NCBI GenBank assembly: GCA_023229765.1
Contig: JALNYO010000045.1
Location: 1-26,849, forward strand
Length of the DNA stretch: 26,849 bases
Direction of reading: 5' to 3'
Origin: Syntrophales bacterium
GTDB lineage: Bacteria; Desulfobacterota; Syntrophia; Syntrophales; UBA5619
Numbering within the stretch: position 1 is the stretch's first letter; every line of letters starts with the position of its first letter. Positions 6,596 to 14,806 of the stretch are shown one piece after another. The notes under the pieces are model-generated. The model had not been told where the DNA came from. It did not search any database and worked only from the letters and a program-made list of their open reading frames with translations. Position numbers and translations under genes: made by a program.

Positions 6596-6657
6596 CGTTG
6601 ACGTGAGCAGCCCGATATCATGACATTGCAAAGCTTGCTGCTAATTGAGGACTTACC

Positions 6658-7638
6658 GTGCAAATGAAGGTGAAAGAAACTTTAAAGGTGGCAAAAAATG
6701 GCGGCAAGTTAATTATTGCAGCCTTTAATGCCTTTATCGAAGACAGCGCCTTAACAATGAGTGCGGCACTTGCTTACTATACGGTTTTTGCAATGGCGCC
6801 TCTATTAATCATGCTTATTTCCATAGCGAGCCTTTTTTATGGTGCAGATGCCATAAATAGAAACTTATTTCAGGAAATCAATGGTCTGGTAGGTAATCAG
6901 GCCGCTTTTCAGATACAGGAGATTATCCGCAATATAAGTCTCAAAAATGATTCTACTTTTGCTGTAATTTTGGGAGTAATCACTTTATTTATTGGAACTA
7001 CGGGTGTCTTTATAGAAATACAGGATTCTCTTAACCATATCTGGCGTGTAAAAGCAAAATCTGAAAAGGGTTGGAAAAAGATGCTGATGAACCGGGTTCT
7101 GTCCTTTTCAATGGTCATAAGTCTTGGATTTCTTTTAATTGCATCCCTGATTATTAATGGATTAATCCTCGCCCTAAGTGAGCAGTTGAGTAAGTATTTT
7201 CCCGATCTGACAATTGTGGTGATCAATATTTTTAACGTTGGGCTGACCTTCATCATCATCGCGGTCCTCTTTTCGGTAATTTTCAAGTTTTTACCTGATG
7301 TGGAAATAGGCTGGAGTGATGTTCGCATCGGCGCATTTTTCACAGTCACGTTATTTATTATAGGAAAGTTTTTAATCGGGCTCTATATCGAAAAAGTTGG
7401 TCCGGGTTCTGCGTACGGAGCAGCAGGTTCCCTCATTGTAATTCTGGCATGGGTTTATTATACATCGGCAATTCTGTATTTCGGGGCAGAATTTACCCAG
7501 GTATATTCAGAACGTTATGGCGGAAAAATTAAGCCTGCTTCTTACGCGGTTCATATTATACAAACCGAGGAAGAAAAAACTGTTAAGGTTCTGCCTCTGA
7601 AGGAACACGAAGTGGAACAAGAAAAAATACAGTCATAG
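6658..7638 (+). CDS. YihY/BrkB family inner-membrane protein
   Basis: The 326-residue protein carries the family hallmark DSALTMSAALAYYTVFAMAPLLI near the start, five or six further hydrophobic helices, and the family ending GAAGSLIVILAWVYYTSAILYFGAEFTQVY. The C-terminal tail of about 45 residues is polar. The family was once called RNase BN or virulence factor BrkB; its real function is unsettled, with transport or envelope roles suggested. The GTG start at 6658 has TTGAGG 8 bases before it; ATG 6664 two codons later is equally possible. Its A/T-rich codon use differs from the more G/C-rich neighbours on both sides, a possible sign of separate origin. Confidence 0.9.
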   Translation: MQMKVKETLKVAKNGGKLIIAAFNAFIEDSALTMSAALAYYTVFAMAPLLIMLISIASLFYGADAINRNLFQEINGLVGNQAAFQIQEIIRNISLKNDSTFAVILGVITLFIGTTGVFIEIQDSLNHIWRVKAKSEKGWKKMLMNRVLSFSMVISLGFLLIASLIINGLILALSEQLSKYFPDLTIVVINIFNVGLTFIIIAVLFSVIFKFLPDVEIGWSDVRIGAFFTVTLFIIGKFLIGLYIEKVGPGSAYGAAGSLIVILAWVYYTSAILYFGAEFTQVYSERYGGKIKPASYAVHIIQTEEEKTVKVLPLKEHEVEQEKIQS

Positions 7639-7759
7639 ATCACCATATAATTACCTGCCCGACAAACCTGTGGATGGTTGACCCATTCAGATGCACTGTT
7701 TCAGATCAATAAATGGGTGCCGACAATAATCTCCAACCGGCGCATGCCTCTAAGCTGTC

Positions 7760-7793
7760 CCTCAATATTTAGATGTTCCACCAAATATTGAGG
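7760..7793 (+). promoter_or_regulatory. Double operator (upstream activator site), locus 3
   Basis: CCTCAATATTTAGATG (7760-7775) has lost much of the right half of the palindrome, but CCAAATATTGAGG (7781-7793) is intact. Spacing is 21 bp as elsewhere. If binding needs full symmetry, this locus may be more weakly activated. Confidence 0.8.
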
Positions 7794-7850
7794 CCAAAAG
7801 AATCATTTCATTCTTCGCTGTTGATACTTCCGGTTAACCTAACATCCTGA

Positions 7851-7863
7851 TATCAAGTTATTA
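7851..7863 (+). promoter_or_regulatory. Candidate IHF site between operator and promoter
   Basis: TATCAAGTTATTA fits the IHF consensus WATCAANNNNTTR exactly. It lies between the locus 3 operator and its -24 element, where IHF commonly bends DNA to bring a sigma-54 activator to the polymerase. The other four loci have only AT-rich TTATTAAAG-type stretches there. Confidence 0.45.
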
Positions 7864-7892
7864 ATCAACTGTTCTGATCCTTTATAGGTTAT

Positions 7893-7908
7893 TGGCAGGC
7901 TCTTTGCA
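7893..7908 (+). promoter_or_regulatory. Sigma-54 -24/-12 promoter, locus 3
   Basis: TGGCAGGCTCTTTGCA has GG at 7894-7895 and GC at 7906-7907, 10 bp apart and 101 bp after the operator end. The predicted start is about 7919. It drives the DUF5670-like peptide and the BON lipoprotein. Confidence 0.85.
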
Positions 7909-7953
7909 ATAACCGTTTACGATCATGGTCTCGTCAACAAAGGGGGAATTCCA

Positions 7954-8058
7954 ATGGTTTACTGTATGGGTGTTGCCGTTTGGGATGGTGCTGCGATAGA
8001 CGGCAGCGAACTTGTGAAAACAGAAAGGAGGAGCAAATGCTGTGGACAATTGCCGTAA
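7954..8058 (+). CDS. Possible 34-codon upstream ORF overlapping the DUF5670-like gene
   Basis: ATG 7954 has a strong AAAGGGGG ribosome binding site 6 bases upstream and opens a 34-codon frame (MVYCMGVAVWDGAAIDGSEL...) that ends at TAA 8056-8058, inside the next gene in another frame. It occupies the slot that the monooxygenase gene fills at locus 4. It may be a coupling leader or a chance frame; no family is recognised. Confidence 0.3.
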   Translation: MVYCMGVAVWDGAAIDGSELVKTERRSKCCGQLP

Positions 8059-8186
8059 TCCTCGTAGTTCTCTGGCTGTTGGGAATGGTGAGCGGCTATA
8101 CGATGGGTTCTTTTATTCATATCCTGTTGGTAGTTGCCATCATCGTCGTACTGGTCAGAGTTATTCAAGGGCGGAAACCGTTGTAG
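8037..8186 (+). CDS. DUF5670 / lmo0937-like small membrane protein (copy 1)
   Basis: The 49-residue product starts MLWTIAVILVVLWLLGMVSG and has two hydrophobic helices separated by GYTMGSFIH, the core pattern of lmo0937-type proteins. It ends with a short basic tail (VIQGRKPL). The start is set by AAAGGAGG 6 bases before ATG; the in-frame TTG at 7980 has no such site. It lies 53 bases upstream of the BON lipoprotein, the same order as at 15249-15852. Function is unknown. Members are small inner-membrane proteins often found among stress genes. Confidence 0.8.
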   Translation: MLWTIAVILVVLWLLGMVSGYTMGSFIHILLVVAIIVVLVRVIQGRKPL

Positions 8187-8238
8187 TATCGGGATCCATA
8201 TAAGCTATTTCATCACAACATAAAAAGGAGAAACCACT

Positions 8239-8553
8239 ATGAAAAAAAGAAAGATCGTTACCTACTGTTTAGTGCTTATGATGCTTATTGTCACCTTTAC
8301 CGCCTGTGCCTCGACACGCACACATGAAAGTGCAGGTGAATTCGTTGACGATTCGGTTATTACGACCAAGGTGAAGTCGCTGCTGGCTAATGATGACTTT
8401 CTCAAGTCATTTCAGATCAGTGTCGAAACTTACCAGGGTACCGTGCAACTGAGCGGCTTCGTTAATTCTCAAAAAGCCGTAGATAAAGCGGGGCAAATCA
8501 CAAGGAGCGTCAAAGGGGTAAAATCACTAAAGAATAGTCTGACCGTGAAGTAG
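8239..8553 (+). CDS. BON-domain lipoprotein, OsmY-like (copy 1)
   Basis: This 104-residue protein has a lipoprotein signal ending TFTAC (cysteine about residue 23), so it should be lipid-anchored in the envelope. One BON domain fills the rest: DDSVITTKVKSLLANDDFL, then the strand VETYQGTVQLSGFVNSQ and the helix-strand end TRSVKGVKSLKNSLTVK. BON domains bind phospholipid surfaces, and OsmY, the best-known member, is an osmotic-stress periplasmic protein. ATG follows AAAAGGAG. A paralogue at 15538 is very similar and also follows a DUF5670-like gene. It is probably the last gene of the locus 3 transcript, ahead of the structured region at 8583. Confidence 0.92.
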   Translation: MKKRKIVTYCLVLMMLIVTFTACASTRTHESAGEFVDDSVITTKVKSLLANDDFLKSFQISVETYQGTVQLSGFVNSQKAVDKAGQITRSVKGVKSLKNSLTVK

Positions 8554-8582
8554 GCGATCTCTATTTTTTTGAGATTTGCAAA

Positions 8583-8687
8583 GCGAAGCCCCCTACTTCA
8601 TTCCCGGAAGTTATAAAGGGTTATAACGCGGTGCTTCGCGCTTCCAGATTGTATGCGTAATTTAAGTGAGTTACGGATACAATCTGG
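8583..8687. terminator. Structured intergenic region with nested hairpins
   Basis: An outer stem pairs GCGAAGC (8583-8589) with GCTTCGC (8633-8639) and encloses a perfect inner hairpin, GTTATAA-AGGG-TTATAAC (8610-8627). Next comes a 17-bp stem with one mismatch (8644-8660 with 8671-8687), a 10-base loop and then TTCCTTTTCC. The second hairpin probably terminates the BON transcript; the whole block could also be a processed small RNA. Confidence 0.5.
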
Positions 8688-8735
8688 TTCCTTTTCCAAT
8701 CGTTGTCTTTAATGGACGGAAAGAAGGGAGAAATC

Positions 8736-10346
8736 GTGAAACGCGCAGGAAAAACAAGTACGGCGATGCTTGTAGCACTATTGGCGGGGATAATGATTTC
8801 TGTCAGCAGCTACGCCTTTGCCCAAAAAAACTATGGGAATAACTACGCACTGGCGTCAACATTCGGATATGACAGTACGAAGGAATTGGAGGCGGATGAG
8901 CTTTCCGCTATGAAGACTCCGAGCCGTACCCTAAATATCGCTATGGACGAGAAGGGCTGGTTAACGGAAAGGCGCGCTGAGACGAAACAGGCCATTTCCT
9001 GGGATACTGGCGCCGGCAAGAGTTATCTCATCCCAGCCTTGGAAATCCCGGCCTTTCTCTTTCTACTCAATGGGTACGACCGGCTTGCCTACCCCAACTC
9101 CGTAGAGCCGTCAGGGGAAAAAACCTACAGCGTGAACCTGTCAACCTTTAGGGACCACGTACTTCACGGGCCTTGGGGGGTTGATACGGACGCCTTCAAC
9201 GTGAACCAGTTCATGCATCCATATCAGGGATCAATGTACCATGGATTTGCGCGCTCTGCCGGACTCAACTACTGGGAATCACTGCTTTATACTAACGTTG
9301 GGAGCTTTCTCTGGGAAACAGGTGGGGAGACCAGTAACCCCTCCATCAATGACCAGTTTGCCAGCGGCATTGGTGGGAGCTTTTTCGGGGAGGCGCTTTT
9401 TCGCATGGCCAGCCTGGTGCTCGAGGGCGAGGGCAGCAAGCCAGGATTCTGGCGTGAGCTGGGGGCAGCGGTTCTCTCCCCATCCACCGGTTTCAATCGC
9501 CTTGCCTTTGGAGAGAGGTTCAAACCCGTGTTCCCGAGTCATAATCCGGCGACCTTCTGGCGCCTGCAGCTTGGTGAAAGTTTGAAGTCGGACTTGATCG
9601 ACCAAGGGGTCTCGAGCACGATCAGGCGCAATGAGGCGACTGCGGATTTCTCCATGGCTTATGGGCTCCCGGGAAAACCCGGCTATAGTTACTCACGTCC
9701 GTTCGACTACTTCCATTTTGAATTTAAGACCCTCGGCAACGTTGACAACCCTTTCGATAACGTCATGATCCGCGGACTCCTCCTCGGAGCGGACTACGAG
9801 GTCGGCGATTCCTATCGCGGGATATGGGGTATCTATGGCGGCTATGACTATATATCGCCGCATATCTTCCGCGTTTCAAGCACCTCCGTCTCTCTCGGGA
9901 ATACCTTTCAATGGTGGCTCTCGCAGGCGGTAGCGCTCCAGGGCTCGGTCCTCGGCGGCGTCGGCTATGCCGCTGCCGGCAATGTCGCCCAAGTTGGTCA
10001 ACGGGACTACCATTATGGAGTCGCCCCGCAGGGGCTCCTCTCGCTACGTCTCATTCTTGGCGACCGGGCCATGTTCGACTTAACGGGACGCGCGTATTAT
10101 TTGAGCGGCATGGGTGGCGATGACCCGGGAGGGAGGGAGGACATCGGTCGTCTGAACATGGGATGCACCGTGCGCGTTTACGGCCGTCACGCCTTGGGGA
10201 TCCAGTACAACGCGTCCCTTCGAGATGCGCATTATACCGACCGGGCCGACTCTCACCAGACCGTGGGAACCGTCAGCCTTGTTTATACATTTCTGGGCAG
10301 CCCCGGCTTCGGTGCTGTCGAGTGGCGCGGTACTGACAGTCGCTGA
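8736..10346 (+). CDS. DUF3943 outer-membrane-associated protein
   Basis: With the GTG start at 8736 the product is 536 residues; AAGGGAG lies 5 bases upstream, whereas the longer frame from TTG 8703 or ATG 8712 lacks a good site. It has a signal peptide ending VSSYAFAQ. The segment with NQFMHPYQGSMYHGFARSAG and LNYWESLLYTNVGSFLWE is the DUF3943 hallmark. The C-terminal half is built of alternating strands with frequent aromatic and glycine residues and ends in a strand (TVGTVSLVYTFLG), which suggests a beta-barrel or barrel-bound protein. Function is not known. It stands apart from its neighbours, with a hairpin region before it and a small lipoprotein after it. Confidence 0.85.
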   Translation: MKRAGKTSTAMLVALLAGIMISVSSYAFAQKNYGNNYALASTFGYDSTKELEADELSAMKTPSRTLNIAMDEKGWLTERRAETKQAISWDTGAGKSYLIPALEIPAFLFLLNGYDRLAYPNSVEPSGEKTYSVNLSTFRDHVLHGPWGVDTDAFNVNQFMHPYQGSMYHGFARSAGLNYWESLLYTNVGSFLWETGGETSNPSINDQFASGIGGSFFGEALFRMASLVLEGEGSKPGFWRELGAAVLSPSTGFNRLAFGERFKPVFPSHNPATFWRLQLGESLKSDLIDQGVSSTIRRNEATADFSMAYGLPGKPGYSYSRPFDYFHFEFKTLGNVDNPFDNVMIRGLLLGADYEVGDSYRGIWGIYGGYDYISPHIFRVSSTSVSLGNTFQWWLSQAVALQGSVLGGVGYAAAGNVAQVGQRDYHYGVAPQGLLSLRLILGDRAMFDLTGRAYYLSGMGGDDPGGREDIGRLNMGCTVRVYGRHALGIQYNASLRDAHYTDRADSHQTVGTVSLVYTFLGSPGFGAVEWRGTDSR

Positions 10347-10463
10347 GTCGGAAAGTGGAAAGTTATGAGAAATAGAATGTTTCCATTTTTTGCCCCGTTA
10401 ATGCTGTTATTAGCCGGAGCGCCGTTTGAAATACGGCGAAACACCTTATCAAAGGAGGCAGTT

Positions 10464-10616
10464 ATGAAGAGAATGGTTGTGTTGGCAATGGCGTTGGTGT
10501 TGATGCTTGTGTCTATTGGCGGATGTTGGCCATATTGGTATGAAGATGGCAGGGGTGGAAGGCATGACAGAGGGGGAGGACATGATGGGGGTCAAAGGCA
10601 TGAAGAACGGCATTAG
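10464..10616 (+). CDS. His/Gly-rich mini-lipoprotein
   Basis: The 50-residue product from ATG 10464 (preceded by AAAGGAGG) is a lipoprotein signal (MKRMVVLAMALVLMLVSIGGC) followed by about 30 residues rich in glycine, histidine, arginine and aspartate (WPYWYEDGRGGRHDRGGGHD). A longer frame from ATG 10365 exists but has a weaker start. The histidine-rich tail could bind metal; that is inference from composition only. It ends 36 bases before the acyl-CoA synthetase gene. Confidence 0.6.
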   Translation: MKRMVVLAMALVLMLVSIGGCWPYWYEDGRGGRHDRGGGHDGGQRHEERH

Positions 10617-10652
10617 GAAAGTCAGGGAAGCATAACATAAGGAAAACAGAAA

Positions 10653-13352
10653 ATGAGCCGCATAAAAGTGATGTTTGATCCCAAAACAATAGCCCTGATC
10701 GGCGCAACCGAGAAGGAAGGGGCGGTCGGACGGACAATCCTGGAGAATCTGCTCCGATCAAAAGAGAGGAGGATATTTCCGATAAACCCACGTGTGAGCA
10801 AGGTATTGGACTTGGAGAGCTATCCCGCCATCGCGAGCGTTCCTGAACATGTTGATCTGGCCGTCGTGGCAACTCCTGCCCGTTTAGTGCCGGGTGTGGT
10901 TGAAGAATGCGGCCAGGCAGGCGTAGAGGGGGTAGTAATAATTTCCGCCGGGTTCAAGGAGATCGGCGCCGAAGGTACACAGTTAGAAAGCGAAATCGAC
11001 CGGATCAGGAAAAAATACGGGATGCGCATTATGGGACCAAACTGCCTCGGTTTTGTGAGACCCGCCGTAGGCATAAATGCGACCTTTCTTAGGGGCAACC
11101 CTCCCCCGGGAAATATAGCCTTCATCTCTCAGAGCGGCGCCCTCGGCAGCGCGATACTCGATTGGGCGGTAAGCGCCGGGATAGGCTTCAGCTTGTTTGC
11201 GTCACTGGGCTCCATGATTGATGTTGACTTTGGCGACATGATTGATTTTCTGGGAGATGACGGGGCCACAAAGAGCATCCTGATCTATATGGAGGGTGTG
11301 GGCAACGCGAGAAAATTCATGAGTGCGGCCCGGGCGTTTGCCCGCCGCAAACCCATCATTATTTTGAAGCCGGGGCGATTTGCAGAGAGTGCAAGGGCGG
11401 TCCATTCCCACACCGGCGCAATGGCAGGGGACGACGCGGTATATGAAGCTGCCTTCAGGAGGGCAGGCGTTGTTAGGGTCGGGGAAATAGCGGAACTCTT
11501 CAGCGCTGCCCAGGTTCTTGATTCGACGAGGTTGCCGGCTGGTCCGAGGCTTGCCATCGTAACGTCTGCCGGCGGGCCGGGCGTGATGGCCACCGATGCC
11601 CTGATTCACCTCGGTGGGGAACTGGCAAATCTCTCCGTCGAGAGCATGAATCAACTCAATGCATTTTTGCCGCCCTACTGGAGCAAAGCCAACCCTGTTG
11701 ATGTGCTGGGAGACGCAAACGTTGACAGGTTTACGAAAGCCATAACTATCTGTCTTGGCGATCCCATGGTGGATGGAGTGATCATTATTTACGTGCCTTT
11801 GGACTCGGCCCCTTCAACCAAGCTTGCGCAAACGATAGCCGATATTGGGAAAAATGCCGGGAAGCCTGTCATCGCCACGTGGATGGGCGGCAAGGAAGTC
11901 AAAGAAGGGAGAAACATTTTTGTTGAAAACGGCATCCCTAACTACGACACCCCTGAGGAGGCTGTCAGAACTTATGTAAATATGTGCAGGTATAAAAGGC
12001 ATCTCGATGAACTCTATGAAACCCCTGACGAGTCTCCAGGACAGGTAGCGCCGTCGAAACGGCACTTGAAGGAGATGCTCAGGATGGTTCTCAAGGAGGG
12101 TAGAACGCTTCTTGGCGAGGAAGAGTCCAAGGATTTCCTCATGACTTACCATATCCCGGTGACGCCGACCGAACTTTCCCAGGATTCGGAAGCGGCGTTA
12201 ACCATCGCGAATAAAATTGGTTATCCGGTCGTCATCAAGGTTGTCTCGCCGGACATTTCCCACAAAAGCGATGTGGGCGGCGTCATCATGGGAATAGATT
12301 CCAGCGCCGCCCTGCAGGCAGCATATAAGACGTTGCTCCAAAGGGTGAAGAGACGCGCCCCGGAAGCAGTCATAAGGGGTGTAGCTGTAGAAAAGATGGT
12401 CACGGATGTTGATTACGAACTCATTCTTGGGGCTAAGAAGGATAGGGATTTCGGTTCTGTTATCCTCTTTGGCATGGGAGGGACGACGGCCGAGTTCATT
12501 AAAGACTTTTCAATCGGGCTTCCGCCGCTCAATCGGACATTGGCGAAGATGTTGGTACAGGATACGAAGGTTTATAAAATGCTCCAGGGTTTTAGGGGCA
12601 AACCACCGGCTGATTTTGAAGAAATCGAGGAAATAATTGTCAATTTTTCCAATCTTATCGTAGATTTTCCCGAAATAGCTGAAATAGACATAAATCCTCT
12701 TGCCATAGCGAACGGTAAAGCCACAGCCTTAGACGCACGAATCATTATTGACAAGAATTATGCCACAACCGGCCGATCTCCCTATCCTCACTTGATTATC
12801 ACTCCCTATCCCACGAAGTACATCAAACCCTGGCAATTGACCGATGGGACTGTAGTGCTTCTGAGGCCGATCAGACCTGAAGATGAGCCCGCCGAGCATG
12901 AGATGCTCTCCTCGCTGTCTGAAGACACATTGAGGGCCAGGTTTTTCTCCGCTGTCAAAGAGATATCACATGAGGAACTTATCCTTTTCTGTAATATCGA
13001 CTACGACCGGCACATGGCAATCGTTGCGGAATTGCGGGAGAACGGGAAGAAAATAATGATAGGGGTTGCCAGACTTATTATGAACCAGGACCTGACGTCC
13101 GGCGAAGTGGCCGTCCTTGTTCACGACAGGTTCCAGGGAAAAGGCCTCGGTTATAAACTTGTCGAAACGCTTATCGAGATAGCCCGTGAGCGAGGTCTTG
13201 AGGATGTCCGGGCCGATGTCCTCACCGAAAACGGGAAAATGCTCGGGATCTTCAGTCACTTGGGGTTTGCAACGCGTCGGGTTTCCGGCGGTACGAGTGA
13301 AGTCTTGTTGACACTCAAAGAACAAGGCTACCCGGGGGTAAGCTCAAAATAG
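10653..13352 (+). CDS. ADP-forming acyl-CoA synthetase fused to GNAT acetyltransferase (Pat/AcuA-like lysine acetyltransferase family)
   Basis: The 899-residue protein has four parts. The CoA-binding Rossmann domain holds LIGATEKEGAVG near residue 15. The succinyl-CoA-ligase-like domain includes GPNCLG and ISQSGALG. The ATP-grasp domain spans about 480-700, with GYPVVIKVVSPDISHKSDVG. The C-terminal GNAT domain spans about 730-885, with the acetyl-CoA loop RFQGKGLG near 826. This is the layout of the protein acetyltransferase Pat/PatZ, which acetylates lysines on acetyl-CoA synthetase and other enzymes. Here the SHTGAMAG motif has a histidine at 253 (and another at 251), where active ADP-forming acetyl-CoA synthetases carry their phospho-histidine, so the synthetase half may still be catalytic. 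The start follows AAGGAAAAC weakly. It is probably monocistronic or co-transcribed with the mini-lipoprotein. Confidence 0.9.
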   Translation: MSRIKVMFDPKTIALIGATEKEGAVGRTILENLLRSKERRIFPINPRVSKVLDLESYPAIASVPEHVDLAVVATPARLVPGVVEECGQAGVEGVVIISAGFKEIGAEGTQLESEIDRIRKKYGMRIMGPNCLGFVRPAVGINATFLRGNPPPGNIAFISQSGALGSAILDWAVSAGIGFSLFASLGSMIDVDFGDMIDFLGDDGATKSILIYMEGVGNARKFMSAARAFARRKPIIILKPGRFAESARAVHSHTGAMAGDDAVYEAAFRRAGVVRVGEIAELFSAAQVLDSTRLPAGPRLAIVTSAGGPGVMATDALIHLGGELANLSVESMNQLNAFLPPYWSKANPVDVLGDANVDRFTKAITICLGDPMVDGVIIIYVPLDSAPSTKLAQTIADIGKNAGKPVIATWMGGKEVKEGRNIFVENGIPNYDTPEEAVRTYVNMCRYKRHLDELYETPDESPGQVAPSKRHLKEMLRMVLKEGRTLLGEEESKDFLMTYHIPVTPTELSQDSEAALTIANKIGYPVVIKVVSPDISHKSDVGGVIMGIDSSAALQAAYKTLLQRVKRRAPEAVIRGVAVEKMVTDVDYELILGAKKDRDFGSVILFGMGGTTAEFIKDFSIGLPPLNRTLAKMLVQDTKVYKMLQGFRGKPPADFEEIEEIIVNFSNLIVDFPEIAEIDINPLAIANGKATALDARIIIDKNYATTGRSPYPHLIITPYPTKYIKPWQLTDGTVVLLRPIRPEDEPAEHEMLSSLSEDTLRARFFSAVKEISHEELILFCNIDYDRHMAIVAELRENGKKIMIGVARLIMNQDLTSGEVAVLVHDRFQGKGLGYKLVETLIEIARERGLEDVRADVLTENGKMLGIFSHLGFATRRVSGGTSEVLLTLKEQGYPGVSSK

Positions 13353-13423
13353 TCCAGCCAGAGAAAGAGGAATGCTAAATTGAAATTTATTTCCCGTTTA
13401 TATCGCAGGAGGTTAAGGTCGTT

Positions 13424-14080
13424 ATGATCAAAAAAAAAGGGTTTGGGCTGTTGCTCGGCATGTTCACTTTGAGCGCATTTATTTTTGTATATCCAGTTTT
13501 TGCCGAGAGCAAAGTCCTTGTAAAAGAGACGACTAAGAAATCTGCAAAAAACAAAACTCAGGAGCAGGTAAGAAAACGGGAGATAAGGGCCCCGATCAAC
13601 AAGACGCCGGCAGAGCAGGAAGAAGCGAAAGCTGAGGAGGCCGCTGCCGTGGCGGCAGGATTGATTCCCCGGAAGACAATCGGCAAGGACGGCCGCTTTA
13701 TCGCCTATAATGACGGGACTGTTCTTGATCGGAAGAGCGATTTGATGTGGGCGGCGCAGGACAATGGGGCTGATATCACCTGGCGCGACGCTATGAGCTA
13801 TTGCGAGAATTATCGCGGCGGCGGATATACAGATTGGCGTATGCCGACGCAGGATGAACTGGCGGGTTTGTACGACAAGAACGAAGGTTATAAGTCTGTC
13901 TGTGGAGATGAAACTCATTTAACAGAATTGATTCGCCTTACCTGTCATTGGACGTGGGCCTCCGACACAAGCGAATCCGGGGCTGCCTGCTTCCGTTTCG
14001 GCGGCGGCGGCTACCGCTGCTGGGGGCCCCCTTCCGGGTTGAGCAACTCCCGCGCCTTCCCGGTACGTTCCGGCAAATAG
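13424..14080 (+). CDS. Secreted DUF1566 (Lcl-like) protein
   Basis: The 218-residue product starts with a signal peptide (GLLLGMFTLSAFIFVYPVFAES). A Lys/Glu/Ala-rich helical spacer of about 65 residues follows, then a DUF1566 domain from about 95: DGTVLDRKSDLMWAAQDNG, TWRDAMSYCENYRGGGYTDW and RMPTQDELAGLYD, closing with SRAFPVRSGK. The conserved W and C residues fit this C-type-lectin-like fold, found in surface and Lcl collagen-like proteins. The cysteine pairs (YC, VC, TC, AC, RC) suggest disulfides. ATG follows AGGAGG with a 10-base gap. It probably forms its own unit. A ligand-binding or surface role is inference. Confidence 0.85.
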   Translation: MIKKKGFGLLLGMFTLSAFIFVYPVFAESKVLVKETTKKSAKNKTQEQVRKREIRAPINKTPAEQEEAKAEEAAAVAAGLIPRKTIGKDGRFIAYNDGTVLDRKSDLMWAAQDNGADITWRDAMSYCENYRGGGYTDWRMPTQDELAGLYDKNEGYKSVCGDETHLTELIRLTCHWTWASDTSESGAACFRFGGGGYRCWGPPSGLSNSRAFPVRSGK

Positions 14081-14104
14081 GCGGTCTAGTTCTTCAAAAT
14101 GAAT

Positions 14105-14136
14105 CCCACAATATGTTAAGGTTCCATTAAATTCAG
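14105..14136 (+). promoter_or_regulatory. Decayed copy of the double operator
   Basis: CCACAATATGTTAAGG, then TTCCATTAAATTCAG, follows the operator consensus with scattered changes. No -24/-12 element is found about 101 bp downstream; that stretch is now inside the DUF3096 gene, whose ribosome binding site directly abuts the operator remnant. It looks like a module that lost its promoter by deletion. Confidence 0.5.
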
Positions 14137-14153
14137 AAAGGAGGCCGAATGCT

Positions 14154-14288
14154 ATGCAAATGATTATATCGCCACAGCCAATAGTTTCCATACTTGCGGG
14201 AATATTGATTCTCATTGTCCCGAGACTGTTGAGCTATATCGTTGCCATCTATCTCATTATAGTTGGCATTCTCGGGCTGCTCCACTGA
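14154..14288 (+). CDS. DUF3096 small membrane protein
   Basis: The 44-residue product reads MQMIISPQPIVSILAGILIL and then IVPRLLSYIVAIYLIIVGILG, a near-textbook DUF3096 sequence: two hydrophobic helices around the conserved VPRLLxYIVAIYLI block. ATG 14154 follows AAAGGAGG; the internal ATG two codons later is less well placed. It lies between the decayed operator at 14105 and csbD copy 2. DUF3096 genes are common beside csbD and other stress genes; function is unknown. Confidence 0.85.
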   Translation: MQMIISPQPIVSILAGILILIVPRLLSYIVAIYLIIVGILGLLH

Positions 14289-14376
14289 GTGGTCAAGGAA
14301 TATTCCATTGTCGGGAGATTATCATCTTAAACAGAATATTTAAGCAGTCAAACATAAATCCTTAAGGGGGAATGCC

Positions 14377-14556
14377 ATGAAATCCAGCACGAAGGACCAG
14401 GCGGAAGGCAAGTTTCACAAGGTAAAGGGTAATCTCAAGAAGGTAGCCGGGGAACTGAGCGATAATCCTGAGTTGGAAGATGAAGGAAACGTTGAGAAGA
14501 TTGCCGGCATAGTTCAGGAAAAGATCGGTCAGGTCAAGAAAGTTTTGGGGAAGTAG
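14377..14556 (+). CDS. CsbD family stress protein (copy 2)
   Basis: This 59-residue protein (MKSSTKDQAEGKFHKVKGNL and onward) is the same length as the copy at 3155 and shares its ending QEKIGQVKKVLGK exactly. ATG has TTAAGGGGG 7 bases upstream. It lies 88 bases after the DUF3096 gene and before the locus 4 operator. No sigma-54 element precedes it, unlike copy 1, so it may use the decayed module's read-through or another promoter. The role is stress-linked by family only. Confidence 0.88.
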   Translation: MKSSTKDQAEGKFHKVKGNLKKVAGELSDNPELEDEGNVEKIAGIVQEKIGQVKKVLGK

Positions 14557-14673
14557 AGGTATAGTATGACGAGTCGGGTTTCACTGCTTCCGGTTTTCTA
14601 TACACCGGAGGCAGAGAATCTGATGGTCAACTTTCATCACAGAACGTTCGTCGCCAGGTCCCCTCAACACGTC

Positions 14674-14707
14674 CCTCAATATTTTGAGGTTCCACCAAAT
14701 ATTGAGG
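14674..14707 (+). promoter_or_regulatory. Double operator (upstream activator site), locus 4
   Basis: CCTCAATATTTTGAGG (14674-14689) is followed by CCAAATATTGAGG (14695-14707), 21 bp start to start. The bases between operator and promoter differ from loci 1-3, apart from CTGTTATTAAA, so the conserved operator is not just recent duplication of the whole stretch. Confidence 0.85.
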
Positions 14708-14806
14708 TCAAATGCAGCATCTCAAACTCATCCGCCAGCCTCTTTCGCTGATCAAACCGCCTGTTATTAAAAGAGTAATTTAAGTTTCTAATTTTCCCCC
14801 GGCTGT

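Noticed and set aside
14566..14751. 61-residue frame after csbD copy 2
   Set aside because: It runs through the locus 4 operator, has no ribosome binding site and no protein-like pattern.
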